Position numbers and translations under genes: made by a program | NCBI GenBank assembly: GCA_043825615.1 | Contig: JBDRRS010000018.1 | Coordinates: forward strand, 1 to 64,000 | DNA length: 64,000 bases | Origin: JBDRMV01 sp043825615 | Lineage (GTDB): Bacteria > CG03 | Direction of reading: 5' to 3' | In this document: piece by piece, positions 59,235-64,000 of the stretch | Layout: each line of letters starts with the position of its first letter | Numbering within the stretch: the stretch's first letter is position 1 | Notes under the pieces: model-generated | Database searches by the model: none | Told to the model about the DNA's origin: nothing | What the model saw: only the letters and a program-made list of their open reading frames with translations

Positions 59235-59544
59235 GTTTTATCCTTTCTTCATCTTTTGTCTTCCCCGTTTTCAATTAGTGATGGGGTAAATAGTCGAGTG
59301 AGCCGCGAAAACTTATTTCGCCTTCTCGCCAGCCTGCGGATTTTCGACGATATGTAAACAAAAAGATTCAGAGTCCATATATCGAAGAGCAAAAATCTCT
59401 GGACAAAACGATTGGATGAATATGGCGACGAATATTTTTTTGGGAGTAAACAGACAGATAAGAAAAACAAGGCGGACGTCGCCGCCGGTAAGGCATGTTC
59501 GTTAGCAGAAAGTTCATTTTTCAATTTATTTTTTTAAAAAATAT
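59235..59544. other. Gene-poor stretch, possibly decayed coding DNA
   Basis: No intact gene is supported in this 310-base stretch. On the plus strand one frame carries two protein-like pieces separated by a stop (SRENLFRLLASLRIFDDM, then a piece ending in ADVAAGKACSLAES), which may be remnants of a gene. The minus-strand open frame here (59249-59524) has no ribosome site and an unlikely composition. Confidence 0.4.
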
Positions 59545-59572
59545 TTGCAAAAGACGGGCAAAGTGATATAAT
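59545..59572 (+). promoter_or_regulatory. Sigma-70 promoter of the PLP-enzyme gene
   Basis: TTGCAA (59545-59550) and TATAAT (59567-59572) are 16 bases apart. The leader contains GGAGG before ATG59613. Confidence 0.7.
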
Positions 59573-59612
59573 ACGGCAATGTTTGGCGCTGGATGATTTG
59601 AAGGAGGCGTAA

Positions 59613-61082
59613 ATGGCGAAGGACAAAAAGAAGGTTCTGGAAAACACAATTAAACGGTGCAGGGAAAAAAACATAATTATACCGACATTTGAACAACTGT
59701 ATAATCCGGAGAAGGTGCCGCAGGGGATAAAAGACGAACTTAAAGATATAGGTCTTTGGGATCTTCATCCACGGAATCTTTTCAGGATCACATGGAAGAA
59801 TGAGCCTGTAAGCCACGGCGGCAAATTCGGCAGCGTGAATTATATGGAGCTTCCCAGGGAAATAACGGGCGTTAAGGCAAGGATATTTGTGCTTATAGGA
59901 AAATTTTTTCCGACCGGCGCGCATAAAGTGGGCGCTTGTTTCGGTCCTCTTGTGACTAGGCTGATTACGGGGGAATTTGATCCCACCACACAGAAAGCCG
60001 TGTGGCCCTCAACCGGAAACTATTGTCGCGGCGGAGCTTACGATTCATATTTGCTTGACGTTCCCGCGGTGGCCATTCTGCCTGAAGGGATGTCGAAGGA
60101 AAGATTTGAGTGGCTGAAAACCGTGGGCAGCGAAATTTTCGCTACCCCCGGCGTGGAAAGTAATGTTAAGGAGATATATGACAAATGCCATGAGCTGAAA
60201 GCCGAAAGGGGGGACGGAATTGTCATACTTAACCAGTTTGAAGATATGACTAATATGATGTGGCACTATGCCGTAACGGGCAGGGCGATGGAAGAGGTTT
60301 TCCAAAAGGAGAAGAAGGGTTCGCAAAGGTTTGCCGCCCTGTTTCTTACTCAGGGTTCTGCAGGGACTCTCGGAAGCGCGGAATACGCAAGAGAAAAACA
60401 CCCGGCGGTCAAAGTGGGCGCCGGCGAGGCGCTGGAATGCCCGACTCTGCTTTATAACGGTTTCGGCGGACACAGGATAGAGGGTATAGGCGACAAGCAT
60501 GTGCCCTGGATACACAACTTGAAGAATATGGATGTGGTTGCGGCTATTGAAGATGAGAAATGTATGAGGATGATAAGGCTTTTCAACGAGCCGTCGGGCA
60601 GGAAATATTTGAAGAAAAGAGGCGTATCCGCTGAAATCTTAGCCAGGCTTGACCTTCTTGGAATTTCCTCTGTAGCCAATATTATCGGGGCTGTAAAAAT
60701 GGCGAAGTATTATGAAATGAACGAAAACGATATTGTATTTACCGTCGCGACTGACTCAATGGAACTCTACGGCTCCAGAATTAAGGAACTCAGGGAAGCG
60801 CGCGGCGAATACAGCGATGTTGACGCGGCGAGGGATTACGAAACCTGCCTTCAGGAAATAGATACCGAATACCTGATGGAACTTACATACAGAGACAAAA
60901 AGAGAATGCACAACCTCAAATACTTTACATGGATTGAGCAGCAGGGCAAGGAAGTTGATGACCTGAACGCCCAGTGGTATGACGAGAACTGGTGGACTGA
61001 CCGTCTGCATGTAACCGGGAAATGGGACAAACTCATAACTGAATTCAACGAAAAAACGGGTTTGCTGAAAAAATATAAGTAG
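59613..61082 (+). CDS. Fold-type II PLP-dependent enzyme (cysteine synthase/TrpB-like)
   Basis: This 489-residue protein belongs to the fold-type II pyridoxal-phosphate family with cysteine synthase and tryptophan synthase beta. The likely Schiff-base lysine is in FFPTGAHKVGACFG, the substrate-side loop is WPSTGNYCRGGAY, and the phosphate-binding glycines are in TQGSAGTLGSA. It is longer than cysteine synthase by a C-terminal region rich in aromatic and charged residues. The reaction is unknown; a beta-elimination or ammonia lyase step is plausible. A promoter and ribosome site are clear. Confidence 0.85.
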   Translation: MAKDKKKVLENTIKRCREKNIIIPTFEQLYNPEKVPQGIKDELKDIGLWDLHPRNLFRITWKNEPVSHGGKFGSVNYMELPREITGVKARIFVLIGKFFPTGAHKVGACFGPLVTRLITGEFDPTTQKAVWPSTGNYCRGGAYDSYLLDVPAVAILPEGMSKERFEWLKTVGSEIFATPGVESNVKEIYDKCHELKAERGDGIVILNQFEDMTNMMWHYAVTGRAMEEVFQKEKKGSQRFAALFLTQGSAGTLGSAEYAREKHPAVKVGAGEALECPTLLYNGFGGHRIEGIGDKHVPWIHNLKNMDVVAAIEDEKCMRMIRLFNEPSGRKYLKKRGVSAEILARLDLLGISSVANIIGAVKMAKYYEMNENDIVFTVATDSMELYGSRIKELREARGEYSDVDAARDYETCLQEIDTEYLMELTYRDKKRMHNLKYFTWIEQQGKEVDDLNAQWYDENWWTDRLHVTGKWDKLITEFNEKTGLLKKYK

Positions 61083-61174
61083 GCGCAAATTCCTGTCTGT
61101 CCACAGGACGTCCCTGTGCGAAGCCTCTCTTTAGGGATTAGGGACTGCCGACAGGCAGGCGATTCGTGTTTAAA

Positions 61175-61226
61175 GCACGGTTAAAACCGTGCCTGCAAAA
61201 TAGAGCGGCCACGCCATGGCGTGGCC
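61175..61226. repeat. Two palindromes before the helix-hairpin-helix gene
   Basis: GCACGGTT-AA-AACCGTGC (61175-61192) and a perfect 20-base palindrome with halves GGCCACGCCA / TGGCGTGGCC (61207-61226) occur in tandem. The upstream part of the gap has AGGACGTCCCTG and CAGGCAGGC fragments. The second palindrome runs into the open frame of the next gene. Confidence 0.75.
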
Positions 61227-61244
61227 TTGCGAAAAAACCGGGAA

Positions 61245-62168
61245 ATGTATAAAGAAGGCATAAACTTAAATACCGTTGCTGTAGAAGAACTTAAAACCCT
61301 GCCGGGTATAGGAGACAATTTATCAAGGAGCATAATTTTACACCGCGAACTCAAAAGCGAATTCGTAAATCCGGAGGAATTCAAAAGTATTGTTCCCGAA
61401 AAAGTTTATTCCGGTATCGCGCAGGACCGCAATATTTATACCGTTTCTCCGTATGTTTGGAAAACCCGCATAACGAGCATTCCCAGGCAGCTGTATGGGT
61501 CCGACCTGGAAATTTATTTTTATAAAAATGAAGCCGCCGTTATCTGCTATAAAAAGCAGATATATTTAATCGGCTTTTCCAGCGACGTAAATTTCCGCAA
61601 GAAAATAGAGGAGATTTTAGTCAAATCCGGTTTCTTTCACACTGTAAGAAAAATTTTTGGCTGGAGAGTCCCCGTAAAAGCGCTGATACTCACAGGGATT
61701 CCCGACATCGGGGAACTTGACGTTTTTCTTTCGCGCTTTGAAGTCGAAAAAATCTTTTGCAAAGGAATGGACGAAATCCTGAGTTCCGGCAGTTCCTACG
61801 GGAACGTTTCCGGAAAGATTTTGGATGGGAAAGTAAAGAATTTCCTGCCGCCTTCAAAAATTTCCGAAGATTTTTTCGTGATATTCCCGGTGTATCCGGA
61901 AAAGTCAAACAATCCACTGGCCTTTGCGCTTGTCGTTCAATTCGGTGAGGTTTCGGCGCTGTTTATGTATAATATGAGCGTCGGCGACCAGAAAGCTCTG
62001 CTCCAGTCAAGAAATTCGTTCAGAATAAAGAACGTTAGAATTATCGTCCCGTACGCAGTCGACCCGATACCGGTTCTGAAGGATTTCTGCGGAAATCCGG
62101 TTTTGATTCAGAACCCTCCGGTAAAGTCGGTTACAAGCGACGGCAATCTGATATATGTCGGCAAATAG
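61245..62168 (+). CDS. Helix-hairpin-helix protein with a degenerate ComEC-like C-terminal domain
   Basis: The N-terminal 60 residues form a ComEA-type helix-hairpin-helix (GINLNTVAVEELKTLPGIGDNL), which binds DNA without sequence preference. The next 240 residues look like the beta-lactamase-fold C-terminal domain of ComEC (VKALILTGIPDIGELDVFLSRFEVEKIF), but the metal motif HxHxDH is absent, so catalysis is unlikely. No signal peptide is present. ATG61245 is preferred; GTG61221 lies inside a palindromic repeat. It overlaps the M20 gene by 14 bases. Confidence 0.6.
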   Translation: MYKEGINLNTVAVEELKTLPGIGDNLSRSIILHRELKSEFVNPEEFKSIVPEKVYSGIAQDRNIYTVSPYVWKTRITSIPRQLYGSDLEIYFYKNEAAVICYKKQIYLIGFSSDVNFRKKIEEILVKSGFFHTVRKIFGWRVPVKALILTGIPDIGELDVFLSRFEVEKIFCKGMDEILSSGSSYGNVSGKILDGKVKNFLPPSKISEDFFVIFPVYPEKSNNPLAFALVVQFGEVSALFMYNMSVGDQKALLQSRNSFRIKNVRIIVPYAVDPIPVLKDFCGNPVLIQNPPVKSVTSDGNLIYVGK

Positions 62169-63234
62169 CGGGGTCCTGGAAAAACTTCTCGCCGAACTTA
62201 TTTCCATAAAGACATACCGCAGAAATCCGGAGATTGTAAATTTTCTGAAAAAGGCGTTGAAAGATAACGGCTGGAAAAATGTCCAGGCATCGGGCGGGAA
62301 TGTCTGGGGAAGTATCGGCACAGGCAAAATAAAAATTGTTTACGACATACATTCCGATACGATCCGGGCAGGAAGCCCGGCGTGGAAGACCGACCCGTTC
62401 AAGGCGGTTGTAAAGAGCGGGAGAATTTACGGCAGGGGAGCCGTCGACGACAAGGGCCCTCTTGCCGCGGCGATTTTCGCCGGGAATTTTATCAAGCCCG
62501 ACGCAGGTTATAAAGTTTACCTGCTTGCCTCCGACAGGGAGGAGATTGCCGAGGGCTACGGCTGCCGAATTTTCCTTGAAAAAGAAAAGATAAAACCCGA
62601 TTACGCGGTCATATCGGAGCCGTCCGGCCTGAAACTTGCCGTCGGTCAGAGAGGAAGAACGGAATTTTACCTAAATGCGGCGGGAATACCGGCGCACGGT
62701 TCAACCCCGGAAAAAGGGAAAAATGCCGTTTATATCATAAACGAAGCCGTGAATAAAATAAAAAAAATTAAATTCAAAAGAGTTCCGCCGTTTTCAAATA
62801 CGATTGTGACACCGACGGTGCTGAGTTCTCAGGGCGACGGAATAAACGCTCTTCCCTCTTCGTGCGGTCTTTATCTTGACGTGAGAATAAACCACAAAGA
62901 CCGGGCGGCGGATATAAGGAAAAAGATATTGAAAACCATACCTCCGGGAATCAGTGTAAAAACCGGAAGAGTGTGCAAGGCGTGGCTTTTAAAAGACAGG
63001 GTTTTGCTGAAAGCGTCCCGTCAGGCGTACAAAAAAGTTTTCGGTTCCGCTCCGGAGCCGTATTACTGGGGATTCTGCACGAACGGTTCCGAATACGTAA
63101 AGTATGGAATACCTGTTGTCGGTTTCGGCCCCGGCGACCCCGGTATGGCGCACAGGGACAACGAAATGATAAAATTCAGCGACGTTGAAAAAGCCGTGAA
63201 ATTTTTTACGGCATTACCGAATTATTTATGTTAA
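62155..63234 (+). CDS. M20-family metallohydrolase (ArgE/DapE/YgeY-like)
   Basis: This 359-residue enzyme has the two-zinc M20 site: His-Asp in YDIHSDTI, Asp in GRGAVDDKGPLA, the catalytic Glu pair in DREEIAEG, Glu in ISEPSGL and the final His in GMAHRDNE. A dimerisation domain with PAHGSTPEKGKNAVY lies in the middle. It cleaves an amide or peptide bond of a small substrate. The pattern is close to YgeY-type hydrolases, but the substrate cannot be told. It overlaps the genes on both sides. Confidence 0.9.
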   Translation: MSANSGVLEKLLAELISIKTYRRNPEIVNFLKKALKDNGWKNVQASGGNVWGSIGTGKIKIVYDIHSDTIRAGSPAWKTDPFKAVVKSGRIYGRGAVDDKGPLAAAIFAGNFIKPDAGYKVYLLASDREEIAEGYGCRIFLEKEKIKPDYAVISEPSGLKLAVGQRGRTEFYLNAAGIPAHGSTPEKGKNAVYIINEAVNKIKKIKFKRVPPFSNTIVTPTVLSSQGDGINALPSSCGLYLDVRINHKDRAADIRKKILKTIPPGISVKTGRVCKAWLLKDRVLLKASRQAYKKVFGSAPEPYYWGFCTNGSEYVKYGIPVVGFGPGDPGMAHRDNEMIKFSDVEKAVKFFTALPNYLC

Positions 63235-64000
63235 GGAATTTTTTTTTTACGGGTTTATTTTTTACACTTTACACTTCGCACTTAACGGCTTTGGAGCCGC
63301 GTTATATTGCCGAACTTCCCAACATTCACGAATACGACCTGTTCGCAAACAACGGATGGGACGGGAACTGGTATGCCGGTTACGACCACGCGTGGATTCA
63401 GAAACTGCGTGCCGTTCCCGAAAGAGATGATTATAAGAAAGCGTTGATAGGCGTTAAGCTCGGCCGGGCGAAAACGAAAAAGCAGATTGACAAAAAATTG
63501 TCGCAGCAGATTAACGATGCGGAGAAAAAACTGGCTTTGGCCGCCGGCGATGAGAAAAAAAAGTTACTTTCCGGGATTGAGAATCTGAAAAAAAAGAAAG
63601 AACTTTCAAACAGCATAAAGTTTTACGTGGCGCTGTCGGACGACTCGGATTTTTCGGATGATAAAAAATATTTTCTTGCGGAAAATTCAGAGATACCGCT
63701 TGACGGCGACTGGGAGGAAGCGATAAACAACATAGGGTGCAGCCGCTGGTTCTGGGCGGAGGTCCCCGTTGATAAAATTTCGAAGGAAAGAGAAAATTAC
63801 ATTGCGGTCTGGTCAGATAACCCGCTTCTGGACGGCGCCCTTTTCGCGCCGGTAATTGCAGCCGGATGGTCGGACTCGGATGGGAAGGACTCTTTTCTGG
63901 TGACGGAGACCGCAGGGAAACCGCCGGAAGGGATTGAAAAAAGTATAAGTTTTTTTGCCCCGGCGCTCTGCGTAAAACTTGTTCCGGAAAACGATTTTAA
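63228..64000 (+). CDS. Secreted protein, truncated by the window end
   Basis: From ATG63228, overlapping the M20 stop by 7 bases, an open frame of 257 codons runs off the window. It starts with a signal peptide (LRNFFFTGLFFTLYTSHLTA) and mature protein LEPRYIAELPNIHEY. Residues about 80-130 are rich in Lys, Gln and Glu and look coiled-coil. The end (NPLLDGALFAPVIAAGWSD) is beta-like. No family is recognised. Confidence 0.7.
   Translation, partial: MLRNFFFTGLFFTLYTSHLTALEPRYIAELPNIHEYDLFANNGWDGNWYAGYDHAWIQKLRAVPERDDYKKALIGVKLGRAKTKKQIDKKLSQQINDAEKKLALAAGDEKKKLLSGIENLKKKKELSNSIKFYVALSDDSDFSDDKKYFLAENSEIPLDGDWEEAINNIGCSRWFWAEVPVDKISKERENYIAVWSDNPLLDGALFAPVIAAGWSDSDGKDSFLVTETAGKPPEGIEKSISFFAPALCVKLVPENDF

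Noticed and set aside
59249..59524. Minus-strand open frame of 91 codons
   Set aside because: No ribosome site, Ser/Leu/Arg-rich translation, and it overlaps the promoter-proximal gene-poor stretch.
1..64000. tRNA, rRNA, riboswitch or CRISPR elements
   Set aside because: I inspected the gaps between genes and saw no cloverleaf, rRNA-like or repeat-spacer pattern. This is by eye only; tRNAscan and Rfam searches would be decisive.

Overview
The window reads as the chromosome of an uncultured, probably anaerobic, diderm bacterium. Lipopolysaccharide-type export parts (Wza-like and Wzc-like proteins), several predicted beta-barrels, lipobox proteins and a LolCDE-like exporter imply an outer membrane. 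Several Fe-S and radical-SAM enzymes suggest low-oxygen life. The mix of a PorV-family protein, a giant carboxypeptidase-regulatory-like surface protein, a DUF2723 protein, a split transketolase and AmmeMemoRadiSam genes is what I would expect from lineages such as Elusimicrobiota, Omnitrophota or neighbouring candidate phyla. That placement is inference; no rRNA or tRNA gene was found to fix it.

Layout. 1-6.5 kb: response regulator, split transketolase, a GspE/PilB-type ATPase on the minus strand, a divergent membrane TPR protein and a GYD-domain protein. 6.6-13.1 kb: a tightly overlapping gene train with an exported MEMO-AMMECR1 fusion lipoprotein, a small lipoprotein, the AmmeMemoRadiSam radical SAM enzyme, endonuclease V, a second MEMO protein, RadC and two oligopeptide-type ABC ATPases. 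13.2-21 kb: a tRNA nucleotidyltransferase fused to a glycosyltransferase, RimO, a DUF2723-TPR membrane protein, phosphomannomutase and another glycosyltransferase. 21-25 kb: a GldA/GldFG-like ABC system with a DUF4340 protein. 25-40.6 kb: a surface locus with a 2596-residue secreted protein under a strong promoter and a CRP-like operator, a FecR-domain protein, two mini membrane proteins, a beta-barrel protein and a PorV-like protein; facing it on the minus strand are Wza, Wzc and a protein with 45-residue TPR-like repeats.

40.8-49.8 kb: RecG, two exported HEAT-repeat proteins, a dihydropyrimidine-dehydrogenase-like fusion lacking the usual catalytic cysteine next to an SsnA-like amidohydrolase, an AT-rich RibD-C protein and a small Cys-rich protein. 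49.8-55 kb (minus): an operon of an outer-membrane protein, a LolD-like ATPase, two FtsX-like permeases and a LolA-like protein. 55-56.6 kb: ECF sigma factor, a probable divergent anti-sigma protein and Hsp20. 56.8-59.2 kb: erythromycin esterase and an unrecognised gene, possibly acquired. 59.6-64 kb: a PLP-dependent fold-type II enzyme, a helix-hairpin-helix protein, an M20 hydrolase and a truncated secreted protein at the window edge.

The most striking signal is a set of short palindromic repeat elements. They lie between genes and also inside open reading frames without breaking them: in endonuclease V, phosphomannomutase, the DUF4340 protein, and the N-termini of the TPR and LolA-like proteins. 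A second recurring pattern is promoters whose -10 box ends only about 8-16 bases before the start codon, suggesting leaderless or near-leaderless transcripts.
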